From Sinimarinibacterium arenosum (lineage in GTDB: Bacteria; Pseudomonadota; Gammaproteobacteria; Nevskiales; Nevskiaceae), in assembly GCF_005047655.1 (NCBI RefSeq), contig NZ_SUKF01000007.1, positions 186,001-250,000 of the forward strand: a stretch of 64,000 nt of DNA, given 5' to 3'. The notes under the pieces were generated by a model, which did no database searches, had not been told where the DNA came from, and was given only the letters and a program-made list of their open reading frames with translations. This document shows positions 8,086-17,400 of this stretch, piece after piece; positions within the stretch are counted from its first letter, which is position 1; each line of letters opens with the position of its first letter. The position numbers and the translations under genes were made by a program.

Positions 8086-9588
8086 ATGAATATTTCCACC
8101 ATTCTCGACATGGCAGCCGAGGCGTTCGGTGACCGCATCGGCGTCGTCTGCGGTGACGAGCGCATGAGCTACACCGAATTGCGCGAAACGGCGTATGCCG
8201 CGGCGCAGCGGATCAAGGCCAGCGGCGCGCAGTATCTGGTGCTGCTCGACGTCAACAGCCCGGCGGCGACAGTCGCCGTGTTCGCGGCGGCCTATGCCGA
8301 CGTGCCCTACGTGCCGCTGAACTACCGGCTGACGCCGACCGAGATCAACGAGCTGATCGAGCGTGCGTCGCCGGCCTATCTGATCACCAGCGCCGAACTG
8401 CGCGCGAAGATCCAGCCGCGGGATGACATGACCGTGGTCGATCGCAGCGAAGTGCTGGCCGAACAGGCCCCTGAAGATGCGCCGCCGCCGGAAGTCGGCG
8501 ACGATCCGCGTGCGGTCGCGGTGCAGCTGTTCACCAGCGGCACCACCGGCAAGCCGAAGGCGGCGATCCTGCGCCACGAGAACCTGATGTCGTACATCGT
8601 CGGCACGGTCGAGTTCGCCGCCGCCGACGAGGACGACGCGATCCTGGTCACGGTGCCGCCGTACCACATCGCCGGCATCTCCTCGGTGCTGTCGTCGACC
8701 TACGCCTGCCGCCGTGTCGTGCAGATGCCGAATTTCGACGCCGCCGAATGGCTGCGGCTGTGTGCGCAGGAGCGCGTGTCGAATGCCTTCCTCGTTCCGA
8801 CGATGCTGCAGCGGATCGTGGAGCATCTGGACGCGAGCGGGACGAAACCGGAACTGCCGGCCTTGCGTGCGCTGGCCTATGGCGGTGGCAAGATGCCGCA
8901 GACGACGATCGCGCGCGCGATGCAGCTATTCCCGAACGTAGATTTCACCAATGCCTACGGTCTGACCGAGACCAGCTCGACCGTCGCCGTGCTCGGCCCG
9001 GACGATCACCGCGAGGCCGCGGCGAGCAGCGATCCGTATGTGCAGAAGCGTCTGGGGTCGGTCGGTCGTGCGACCGGCGCGGTCGAAATCCAGATCCGCG
9101 ACGACGACGATCGCCCGGTGGGCGTCGACGTCCCGGGCTATGTTTTCGTGCGCGGACCGCAGGTCTCCGGTGAGTACAAGCAGCAGGGCAGCCAGCTCGA
9201 CAGCGAGGGCTGGTTCCCGACGCGGGATCGCGGCTGGCTCGACCGTGATGGCTACCTGTATCTGGAAGGCCGGGCCGACGATGTCATCGTGCGTGGTGGC
9301 GAGAACATCTCGCCGGGCGAAATCGAGGACGTGCTGCTGACGCATCCGGCCGTTGCCGACGTTGCCTGCGTGGCGATGCCGGACGAGCAGTGGGGCGAAG
9401 CCGTGGCTGCCGCGGTGGTGCTCAAGGACGGCGCCAGCGCCAGCGTCGAAGAACTGCAGACGCTGGTGAGGGGAAAGCTGCGATCGTCGCGTGTGCCGCA
9501 GGCGATCGTGTTCAAGGATGCGCTGCCGTACAGCGAGACCGGCAAGCTGCTGCGTCGCGTGGTGCGCCAGGAATTCGCGGCGACCTAG
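8086..9588 (+). CDS. Acyl-CoA synthetase (AMP-forming, FadD-like)
   Basis: 500 residues with every ANL-superfamily signature: P-loop LFTSGTTGKPKAAIL, the NAYGLTETSS motif, the hinge region DRGWLDRDGYLYLEGRADD with GGENISPGEIE following, and the C-terminal catalytic lysine segment YSETGKLLRR. It would activate a carboxylic acid with ATP and CoA and so feed the neighbouring thiolase-fold, crotonase and CoA-transferase enzymes. Substrate is not predictable; neighbours suggest a side chain on a ring compound or a branched acid. The ATG at 8086 follows a short AGAGACCCAGC leader with only a weak ribosome-binding site. Confidence 0.92.
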   Translation: MNISTILDMAAEAFGDRIGVVCGDERMSYTELRETAYAAAQRIKASGAQYLVLLDVNSPAATVAVFAAAYADVPYVPLNYRLTPTEINELIERASPAYLITSAELRAKIQPRDDMTVVDRSEVLAEQAPEDAPPPEVGDDPRAVAVQLFTSGTTGKPKAAILRHENLMSYIVGTVEFAAADEDDAILVTVPPYHIAGISSVLSSTYACRRVVQMPNFDAAEWLRLCAQERVSNAFLVPTMLQRIVEHLDASGTKPELPALRALAYGGGKMPQTTIARAMQLFPNVDFTNAYGLTETSSTVAVLGPDDHREAAASSDPYVQKRLGSVGRATGAVEIQIRDDDDRPVGVDVPGYVFVRGPQVSGEYKQQGSQLDSEGWFPTRDRGWLDRDGYLYLEGRADDVIVRGGENISPGEIEDVLLTHPAVADVACVAMPDEQWGEAVAAAVVLKDGASASVEELQTLVRGKLRSSRVPQAIVFKDALPYSETGKLLRRVVRQEFAAT

Positions 9589-9654
9589 GTTCTGCATCGG
9601 TTTCTGAGCTCTCTTATCGCTGCGTGCTGCGCAGCCTTCTCCGGATGACTTGCC

Positions 9655-10119
9655 ATGCCGTTCGTGATTGAAAAAACGCTGGATATCAACGCTCCGGCTG
9701 CCGTGGTCTGGGAAGTGATCTCCGATCTGCCGCGCTACCCGCAGTGGAATCCGTTCTGCCTGGAATGCCGCTCGACCCTGGTGCCCGGTGACCCGATCGA
9801 CATGAAGGTCAAGCTGATGGTCAAGCCACAGCAGCAGCGCGAGTGGATGATCAGCTGCGAACCGGGGCGGGGGTTCTCGTATCGCATGCAGCCGGTGCCG
9901 GCGGGCGCGCTGTCGAGTTTCCGCTCGCACGAGATTGAATCCACCGGTGTGGCAACGTCACGCTATCGCTCCTACTTTCATCTGAAAGGCTGGATGAAAT
10001 TTGTCGTGCTCGGACTGTTTCGCAGCAAGCTGGAAGCCGGCTTCGCCAGCATGAGCGCGGCGATCAAGGACCGTGCCGAATCACTGTGGGCCCAGCGCCA
10101 GGCCAGCGCGGCGGCTTGA
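9655..10119 (+). CDS. SRPBCC (START-like) family protein
   Basis: 154 residues with the typical SRPBCC opening: IEKTLDINAPAAVVWEVISDLPRYPQWNPF. A helix-grip fold with a hydrophobic ligand cavity is expected. Such proteins bind lipids or aromatic or polyketide ligands, or act as cyclases. There is no signal peptide. Lying between an acyl-CoA synthetase and a CoA-transferase, it may bind a hydrophobic pathway intermediate. Its stop codon overlaps the TTG start proposed for the next gene, which suggests translational coupling. Confidence 0.85.
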   Translation: MPFVIEKTLDINAPAAVVWEVISDLPRYPQWNPFCLECRSTLVPGDPIDMKVKLMVKPQQQREWMISCEPGRGFSYRMQPVPAGALSSFRSHEIESTGVATSRYRSYFHLKGWMKFVVLGLFRSKLEAGFASMSAAIKDRAESLWAQRQASAAA

Positions 10120-11519
10120 GCGCTGCCGATCAGGAACCCGACCGCGCCGGGATCGGCGCGGTGTATGCGCGGCGACTGCTCGAAGCGGTCGGATACCCAT
10201 CGATCACCGTTGAGCTCGCAGCCGAACATCCGGCGCTGAGCGCGGCGCGCTGCGGTCTGATGGCGCTGACCGGCCCGGCCGATGGGGCGCCGCTGCCCTG
10301 TCCGGCGCCGCTGGCCGCCTGTGCCGACGGTGCACTGGCTGCCCTGGCGGCGCTGGCGCCGATGGGGGCGTTGGACGGACTGCGCGGTGCGAATCTGCTC
10401 ACCGAGCGTGCGGCGATCGCGGGCCATGTCCGCGCCGGAAGCGTTTCACCCGGCGGCAGCTGTCATCTGCTGCAAACCGCCGATGGTGCGATCGCGCTGA
10501 GCCTGACCCGCGATGACGACTGGGAGTTGCTGCCCGCCTGGCTGCGGGATGGTTCCGACATTGGCGCAGGTAACTGGGGTGCACTGGCTGCGAATGTCCG
10601 TGGGCGCACCATGCAGGCGCTGGTTGAGGACGGGCGCGAGCTGGGCCTGGCGGTGTGTCCCATGGCGCCGCCGAGCTCACGCCCCGTGCCGTGGGTTCAG
10701 CGCGTGGCGGGGCGTGGCTACTCCGGCGCGGCCGCGTTGCCGCGCCGTGCGCCGCGCGTGGTCGATCTGTCGTCGCTGTGGGCTGGCCCACTATGCAGTC
10801 ACCTGCTGCAACGCTGTGGCGCTGACGTCGTCAAGGTTGAAAGTCTGTCGCGGCCGGACGGCGCGCGCCGCGGGCCGCCGGCGTTCTTCGATCTGCTCAA
10901 CGCCGGCAAGCGCAGCGTCGCGCTGGATTTTTCCACTGCGCAGGGTCGGCGTCAGTTGCAGGCGCTGCTGGCGCGGGCCGACATTGTCATTGAAGCCTCG
11001 CGGCCGCGGGCGCTGCGTCAGCTCGGCATCGACGCCGAAGCGATGGTGCAGGCGCATCCGGCGCTGAGCTGGATTTCGATCAATGGCTACGGCCGCGCCG
11101 AGCCGATGGCGCAGTGGATCGCCTACGGCGATGACGCGGGTGTCGCCGCGGGTTTGTCGCGGATGATGTTTGAAGTCTTTGGTCAGCGCGTCATCGTTGG
11201 CGATGCCATCGCCGATCCGCTCACGGGCCTGCATGCCGCACTGGCCGCCTGGGCCGGCTTCCGCCAGGGCGGTGCGGGATTGTTGTCGATCGCTTTGACA
11301 GACGTCGTGCGCCATTGCATCGCCGCCGACCTCGTTGCCGGGACAAGCTTGCGTGAACGCACGCAGGTCTGGCGTCAGCGCGTCGATGAAGCGCAGTCGC
11401 TGTTGCGGGCGGGTGAAGTCGCCGTCGCTGTGCCACAGGCGCGCGTCGCTGAAGGTGCGGCTGCAATGCTGGGCGCCGACACCGATGCTGTGTTGCGCGA
11501 CTGGGGCGTTGCATGCTGA
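10116..11519 (+). CDS. Family III (CaiB/BaiF) CoA-transferase with extra N-terminal half
   Basis: The proposed start is the TTG at 10116, which overlaps the previous stop (TTGA), giving 467 residues; a GTG at 10086 inside the previous gene is the alternative. From about residue 210 on it shows the canonical family III N-terminal pattern: RVVDLSSLWAGP, VKVESLSRPDG, FFDLLNAGKRSVALD. The candidate catalytic Asp lies in AYGDDAGVAAG. The first ~200 residues look like the other end of a CaiB-type chain (a GSCHLLQTADGAIALSL block). So the domain order seems permuted or is a fusion with a degenerate second half. Role: move CoA between acids, fitting the surrounding acyl-CoA genes. Confidence 0.8.
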   Translation: MSAADQEPDRAGIGAVYARRLLEAVGYPSITVELAAEHPALSAARCGLMALTGPADGAPLPCPAPLAACADGALAALAALAPMGALDGLRGANLLTERAAIAGHVRAGSVSPGGSCHLLQTADGAIALSLTRDDDWELLPAWLRDGSDIGAGNWGALAANVRGRTMQALVEDGRELGLAVCPMAPPSSRPVPWVQRVAGRGYSGAAALPRRAPRVVDLSSLWAGPLCSHLLQRCGADVVKVESLSRPDGARRGPPAFFDLLNAGKRSVALDFSTAQGRRQLQALLARADIVIEASRPRALRQLGIDAEAMVQAHPALSWISINGYGRAEPMAQWIAYGDDAGVAAGLSRMMFEVFGQRVIVGDAIADPLTGLHAALAAWAGFRQGGAGLLSIALTDVVRHCIAADLVAGTSLRERTQVWRQRVDEAQSLLRAGEVAVAVPQARVAEGAAAMLGADTDAVLRDWGVAC

Positions 11520-12943
11520 TTCGCGCCGCCGAACTCGACTTCGGAGCGCGCATCGCCGATCTGCGCATCACCTCAGGCCGCATTACTGAACTGGCTGCGC
11601 ATCTGTCACCTCAGGCGGGCGAGACGGTGATTGACGCCGGCGGCTGCACGCTGCTGCCGAGTCTGCACGATCACCACATTCATCTGTATGCCACCGCTGC
11701 CGCCGTTGCGTCGGTGCGCTGCGGCCCGCCGGAGTGCGCCGATGCCGCAGCACTGGCTGCAGCGCTGCGCCGCCGCGATGCCGAACTCGCGACGGGCGAG
11801 TGGCTGCGCGGTGTCGGTTTTCATGATGCGGTGATGGCCGAGAGCGGTCTGGTGCTGGATCGCGTCTGGCTGGATCAGGTGTTGCCGCAACGTCCGGCAC
11901 GGATCCAGCATCGCAGCGGGCGTCTGTGGCTGCTGAATACCGCGGCGCTTCGGCAGCTCGATGTCGATCCGGAGACGGCGGGCGATGACCCGCTGGAGCG
12001 CGTCGACGGTCGCGCGACGGGCCGGCTTTACGATGCCGACGCTTGGCTGCGTGCGCGCTTGCCGGCGCAGCGGCCGAGCCTCGCCGCGCTGAGCCGCCAG
12101 CTGTGGGTACTGGGCGTGACCGCGCTGACCGACACCAGCCATGACAACGACGCCGAAAGCTTTCGTGCGTTCGGCGCGGCGCAGGCCAGAGGCGAGCTGC
12201 TGCAGGATGTCTGCGTGATGGGGGGCGTCGGGCTGGACAGTGTGTGCGACACCGAATGCGGCGGGCGCCAGCTGCGGCGTGGCGCGTACAAGGTTCATCT
12301 GCACGACCATGCCTTGCCGGATTTCGACGGGCTGTGTGCACAGATCCGGCAAGCCCACGCAGCAGGGCGCAACGTCGCGTTTCACTGTGTCAGCCGTGTC
12401 GATCTGACTTTCGCACTCGCGGCGCTGCAGGCTGCCGGCAGCAGGGATGGTGATCGCATCGAGCACGCCTCGGTCGCGCCGCCGGAGCTGGTCGCGCAGA
12501 TCGCGGCGCTGGGCCTCACCGTGGTGACGCAGCCGTTGCTGGTGACAGAACGGGGAGACGTTTACCTGCGGGAGGTTGCAGCCGAGGACCAGCCCTGGCT
12601 GTACCGCTTGCGTGCGTGGCTGGATGCCGGTGTCCCGCTGGCGGCCAGCAGCGACGCACCGTACGGTGCGCCAGACCCGTGGGCGGCGATGGCCGCCGCA
12701 ATGGCGCGGCGCACCCGTGCCGGACACGTGCTGGGGTCGGCTGAGGCGCTGAGCGCGCAGCAGGCGGTACAGGGCTGGCTTGGCCGCGCAGAGACTCCCG
12801 GGCTCCCGCGCCGTGTCGCAGTCGGTGCCCCGGCGGACCTCTGCCTGATGGCGCAGCCCTGGGCGGCATTGGCGGATTCAATCGCCGCTGGCACTGCGCG
12901 ACCACAGCGGACGTTCCAGCGCGGGTTTGAAGCGCCGCTCTAG
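11513..12943 (+). CDS. Amidohydrolase family protein (YtcJ-like)
   Basis: 476 residues; its ATG overlaps the previous stop by seven bases, so it is almost certainly co-translated. Metal-dependent amidohydrolase signs include HDHHIH at about residues 51-56, a later KVHLHDHALPDFDG block and an ERGDVYLREV segment before a SSDAPYGAPDPW motif, which is the usual C-terminal Asp site. YtcJ-like proteins are metal-dependent hydrolases with mostly unknown substrates. It is the last gene of the catabolic run and may hydrolyse an amide, lactam or ring bond. Confidence 0.85.
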   Translation: MLIRAAELDFGARIADLRITSGRITELAAHLSPQAGETVIDAGGCTLLPSLHDHHIHLYATAAAVASVRCGPPECADAAALAAALRRRDAELATGEWLRGVGFHDAVMAESGLVLDRVWLDQVLPQRPARIQHRSGRLWLLNTAALRQLDVDPETAGDDPLERVDGRATGRLYDADAWLRARLPAQRPSLAALSRQLWVLGVTALTDTSHDNDAESFRAFGAAQARGELLQDVCVMGGVGLDSVCDTECGGRQLRRGAYKVHLHDHALPDFDGLCAQIRQAHAAGRNVAFHCVSRVDLTFALAALQAAGSRDGDRIEHASVAPPELVAQIAALGLTVVTQPLLVTERGDVYLREVAAEDQPWLYRLRAWLDAGVPLAASSDAPYGAPDPWAAMAAAMARRTRAGHVLGSAEALSAQQAVQGWLGRAETPGLPRRVAVGAPADLCLMAQPWAALADSIAAGTARPQRTFQRGFEAPL

Positions 12944-13016
12944 GGACGGCTCCAGTCCGCGCCTGCGGCCATCGTGGCGGGGCCAGTACAATGCTCGCCC
13001 CTATGGAGCTGGTTCG

Positions 13017-13883
13017 ATGATCAAGAGCATGACCGGGTATGCCCGGGTGGAAACCACCGGTGAGAACGGCCGGCTGAGCTGGGAGATCCGCGCGGTCAAT
13101 CACCGCTATCTCGATGCGCAGTTCAAATTGCCGGAAGAATTCCGCGTGCTGGAGCCGGATCTGCGTACTGCGATCGGCGCGCAGGTTTCGCGGGGCAAGG
13201 TCGAATGCACTTTGCGCTATCAGCGTGAGATCGCGGTGGGCGAACAGATCGCTGTTGATGCCCAACGTCTGGCGCAGCTGCGCACCGCGCTGGATTTCGT
13301 CGCCGAGCAACTGGGTGCCACCACCGCGCCGGAGCCGATGCGCGTGCTCGGATTTCCCGGCGTCGTGCGCGAGGAGCGTTCCGATCTGGCGCCGCTGATC
13401 GGTGAGGCGAAGGCGCTGTTTGCACAGGCGCTGGACGAGTTCAATCGCGCCCGCGCCAGCGAAGGCGAACGGCTGGCGCAGTTCCTGCGCGAGCGCTGCG
13501 ACACTTTGCAGGTGCTGGTGGCCGACGTGCGCACGCGTTATCCGCTGGTACGCGATCAGTGGCTGGAGCGGTTGCGTCAGCGCTGTGCCGATCTGGGCGT
13601 TGAAGTTGAACCCGCACGTCTGGCACAGGAGCTGGCGCTGGCGGCACAGCGGCTCGACGTCGAAGAAGAGATGTCGCGACTCGAAAGCCACTTGCAGGAA
13701 GTCGCGCAGGCGATCAAGCGCAAGGAACCGATCGGCCGCAAGCTCGATTTCCTGATGCAGGAGCTGAATCGAGAGGCCAACACCACCTCGTCGAAGTCAC
13801 AGGACGCCGACATGACGCGCTGCGCGGTCGACATGAAGGTGTTGATCGAACAGATGCGCGAGCAGGTGCAAAACATCGAGTAG
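13017..13883 (+). CDS. yicC: YicC family endoribonuclease
   Basis: 288 residues from the ATG at 13017 (MIKSMTGYARVE), with a GGAG motif upstream. The IKSMTGYAR start, WEIRAVNHRYLD block and the C-terminal LDFLMQELNREANTTSSKSQD signature are diagnostic of YicC. Members are endoribonucleases involved in RNA turnover. In many gammaproteobacteria it sits near gmk, rpoZ and spoT; here a large HD-GYP gene intervenes. A TACAAT hexamer at 12987-12992 could be its -10 element, but I see no convincing -35. Confidence 0.94.
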   Translation: MIKSMTGYARVETTGENGRLSWEIRAVNHRYLDAQFKLPEEFRVLEPDLRTAIGAQVSRGKVECTLRYQREIAVGEQIAVDAQRLAQLRTALDFVAEQLGATTAPEPMRVLGFPGVVREERSDLAPLIGEAKALFAQALDEFNRARASEGERLAQFLRERCDTLQVLVADVRTRYPLVRDQWLERLRQRCADLGVEVEPARLAQELALAAQRLDVEEEMSRLESHLQEVAQAIKRKEPIGRKLDFLMQELNREANTTSSKSQDADMTRCAVDMKVLIEQMREQVQNIE

Positions 13884-14446
13884 CGATTCCGCGGGCTTCA
13901 GCAGAGCTCAGGAAGCTTCGCGGATATCGAACAGACACTTGTTGTCGCGGCCGAATTGGGGGCAGTTGATCGCCTCCCCGGATCAATGCGGTTGTGTGGC
14001 GCCGCCGCGGTGAATGCGGGCTGTTCCGACCGCAACGAGCTACTAGCCGGCGCGCATTGCGGCATAGACATCATGGTCCGCGGCAAGATGCCAGGACCGT
14101 GCGAGAAGTCCGGAGAAGGGACTTCATTTTCATTGCGGCCCCGCGTCTTCACGTGGGGATCAATGAGCGTGGCTCAATCGCCGCAGCCCACCGCCTTTTG
14201 CGTGCCGCCCGAATCAGGCCTACTGTAGAGTCAACAAGAGTTGGCCTAGATGCAGGAGCCAACGGGAGGAACGCAGAGTGGACGCATTGCGCAGGACACC
14301 GCCTCGAGTGACAGAGTTGCCCAACTGTCCAGGGGGCTCGCCGGATCTGATTTCATCACCCGAGGCAGCGCGGTGGCCGGTTCGCATCCTCGGCTTCGGT
14401 GTGATCCGAATGTCAGCTGAACTTAGGCAATCGCCGCGCTACGAAC
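13884..14446 (+). other. Intergenic region between yicC and the HD-GYP gene
   Basis: About 560 bases without a gene I can support strongly. It contains a TTGATC...GATCAA inverted pair around 13974-13990 (too widely spaced for FNR) and a ribosome-binding motif GGGAGGA near 14262-14270 serving the small frame described separately. No tRNA or clear terminator is seen. It may be a leader or the remains of an inserted segment. Confidence 0.4.
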
Positions 14447-14475
14447 GTGGCGTCGCTTCCTGTCGTGACCGATAG
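14278..14475 (+). CDS. Possible small leader-type reading frame before the HD-GYP gene
   Basis: A 65-codon frame starts at a GTG (14278) seven to eight bases after GGGAGGA, the best ribosome-binding site in the region. It ends at a TAG (14473-14475) inside the beginning of the HD-GYP gene, whose own GTG candidates (14447, 14465) lack ribosome-binding sites. This layout suggests translational coupling. The predicted peptide has no recognisable domain and could be spurious. Confidence 0.25.
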   Translation: MDALRRTPPRVTELPNCPGGSPDLISSPEAARWPVRILGFGVIRMSAELRQSPRYERGVASCRDR

Positions 14476-17400
14476 CGTGCCAGAAGCGGGACGGCCCGAG
14501 TCGGAGCCTGAGCGCGCGACGGATGAAGTGCGCGCTCTGCGCGCCCGGTTGAAGCAGGCCGAGGCTGCGCTGGACCAGCTTGCACGTATCGTCGACCGGG
14601 ATGCTGCAGGGCATGCAGTCGATGTTTCGACCGATGCTCAGGATGTCAGCGGGCTTCGTCGGCTCAAAAAAGCCTTGCAGGAGAGCGAGCGGCGTCAGGC
14701 CAGCATGTTGGGAAACGTCCAGCTGGCGGCTGTGATGCTCGACGTCGCCGGTCGCGTCACCTACTGCAACGACTATTTTCTCAAGCTTGTAGGCTGGCAT
14801 CGCGACGACGTCATCGGGGTCAACTGGTTTGATCGGTTTGTGCCGCCCGAGGCCCGGGGCGAGGTGAACGGCGTGCACAATTCACTGTTGGCCGGCGAGC
14901 CCGATGCCTTGCATCACGAAAACGAGATTCTGGTGCGCGACGGCTCGCGGCGTTTGATCCGATGGGACAACGTTGTGCTGCGCGGGCTGGATGGCGCCGT
15001 GGTCGGAGAGGCCAGTCTGGGTGCGGACATCACTGAATATCGCCGCGCGTCGTTGGCGCTGGAAGCCAGCGAGCGGCGGCTGCGCAAGCTGATTGAAAAT
15101 GCTTCGGATGTCATCGCAATCGTTACGGCGGACGGGACGATCAGTTTCGTCAGCCAGGCGGTGTTGGCGATCGCCGGATATGCGCCACAACAATTGGTTG
15201 GGACGCATTTCCTCGATTACAGTCACCCGGACGAGCGTGAGTTTGTTGCTGCGGATTTCGCTGAAATTCTGGGCGCACCCGGCAAGACCATCCGCAAGGA
15301 GCAACGCTTGCGGCATCAGGATGGTTCCTGGCTGACCGTGGAAGCGGTGTCGAGTAGCCAGATGGATACCGCAGGGATCCACGGCATCGTGGTCACGCTG
15401 CATGACGTGACCTGGCGCAAACAGGCCGAGCACAATTTGCGACTAGCCAATGCGGTGATCGAACGCAGTTCGACCGTGCTGTTCCGGTGGCGGGCGATCG
15501 AGGGTTGGCCGGTCGAATATGTCTCCGACAACGTACGACAGTGGGGTTATGAACCCGATGTGCTGTTGTCTGGTGACAAGCCGTTCGCAGAACTCGTTCA
15601 CCCGGAAGATCTTGAGCGTATCGCGGGTGAAGTCGCTGGCCACGTGGCCAGCGGAGCGACGCAGTTTGCACAGGAATATCGCATTCTCAAAGCCTCGGGC
15701 GAGGTGATCTGGGTTGATGACCGAACTGTTGTGGAGCGTGATCCGGAGGGTGCGCCGGTCTTCTTTCAAGGCGTGGTCATGGATATCAGTGAGCGCAAGC
15801 GGGCGAACCAGCAGCTCAGCGAGTCGCATCAATTGCTCGAGGGCATCCTGAATGCGATACCGGTGCGGGTGTTCTGGAAAGATCGGGAGCTCGTCTATCT
15901 CGGGTGCAACGCCCGATTTGCCCAGGACGCGGGTTTTGCTGAACCGAAAGAGCTGGTGGGCAAGACCGATGACGACATGCCTTGGCATGACCAAGTCGAG
16001 CTGTATCGCGCCGACGATCGCGCGGTAATTGACAGCGGACAGGCCAAGCTGCTGCTTGAGGAGCCACAAACGACACCCGCAGGCGACGTCATGACGTTGC
16101 TGACCAGCAAGGTGCCGCTACGCGACGCGGCTGGGCAGGTCACTGGCGTGCTCGGCATCTATATGGATGTTACGGAGCAGAAACGGGGGCAGGAAAATCT
16201 CAAGTTGTTCCGCGCACTGGTCGATCAGGCGGAGACGGGGATCGAAGTGGTCGAGCCCGGCAGCATGCGTTTTCTGGACGTCAATCAGACGACCTGCCGC
16301 GCGCTGGGCTACAGCCGCGAGGAAATGCTGGCCAAGACGGTGTTCGAAATTGATCCCAATCTGACAGAGGCCTCCCAGCGTCAATTTGTCGCAACGATTG
16401 AGCAGACGGGAAGCCTCAAGCTCGAGACGGTCCATCTGCGCAAGGATGGCTCGTCCTACCCGGTCGAGATCAATCTGAAAAAGGTGACGCTCGACCGGGA
16501 GTACTACATCGTATCGACGCGCGATTTGACCGAGCTCAGGCTGCATGAAGCACGGCTGCAACGCGTGAATCGCGCTCTGCTGACGCTCAGTGCCGGCAAC
16601 GCCGTGGTGGTGCATGCGACGAGCGAGCAAGACATCGTGCAGCGCATGTGCGAGGTCGTGGTTGAGAAGGGCGGCTATCGGATGGCCTGGGTCGGCTATG
16701 CAGAAGACGCACCCGGCAAGCCGGTACGGCCAGTCGGATGGGCCGGAGAGGGTGCCGACTATGTCGAGCGGGCTGAGATCACCTGGGCGGACGATGAGAA
16801 TGGCCGGGGGCCGACCGGACGATGCATTCGATCGGGCGAACCTCAGGTGGCTCTGGATATTGCGAGCGACCCGACGATGGACCCGTGGCGAGAGCGGGCG
16901 CTCAGGCACGGGTACCGGTCCAGCCTGACATTGCCACTGACGATGCCGGATGGGAAGGTTTTCGGCGCGCTGATGATTTACGCCGCTGAAGCCGATGCGT
17001 TTGATCCCGATGAACGTGCGTTATTGATCGAAATGTGCGGCGATCTGGCATACGGCATTGCCTCGTTGCGCACGCAATCGGCTCACGAACAGGGGCTGCG
17101 GCGTCTGGCGCGGAGTCTGGATGCCACCGTGGAGTCGCTGGCGCACACGGTCGAATTGCGTGATCCCTACACGGCCGGGCATCAGCGCAGAGTTGCCGAC
17201 ATCGCGGTGGCAGTGGCTGCGGAACTGGGTTTGTCGGAGGATCGCATCAAGGGCCTGCGTCTGGCCGCAAGCATCCATGACATCGGCAAGATCAGCATTC
17301 CCGCCGAAATTCTGGCCAAGCCGGCCCGGCTGACCCCACTGGAATATGAACTGGTCAAGGGGCATGCCGAAGCCGGCTTCAGCCTGTTGCACAAGATTGA

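Noticed and set aside
13902-13965. Short reverse reading stretch CPQFGRDNKC resembling a Cys-containing protein end
   Set aside because: No start codon with a ribosome-binding site and an in-frame stop nearby upstream; too short to call a gene remnant.
13974-13990. Inverted TTGATC / GATCAA pair as an FNR site
   Set aside because: Spacing between half-sites is far longer than the four bases FNR needs.
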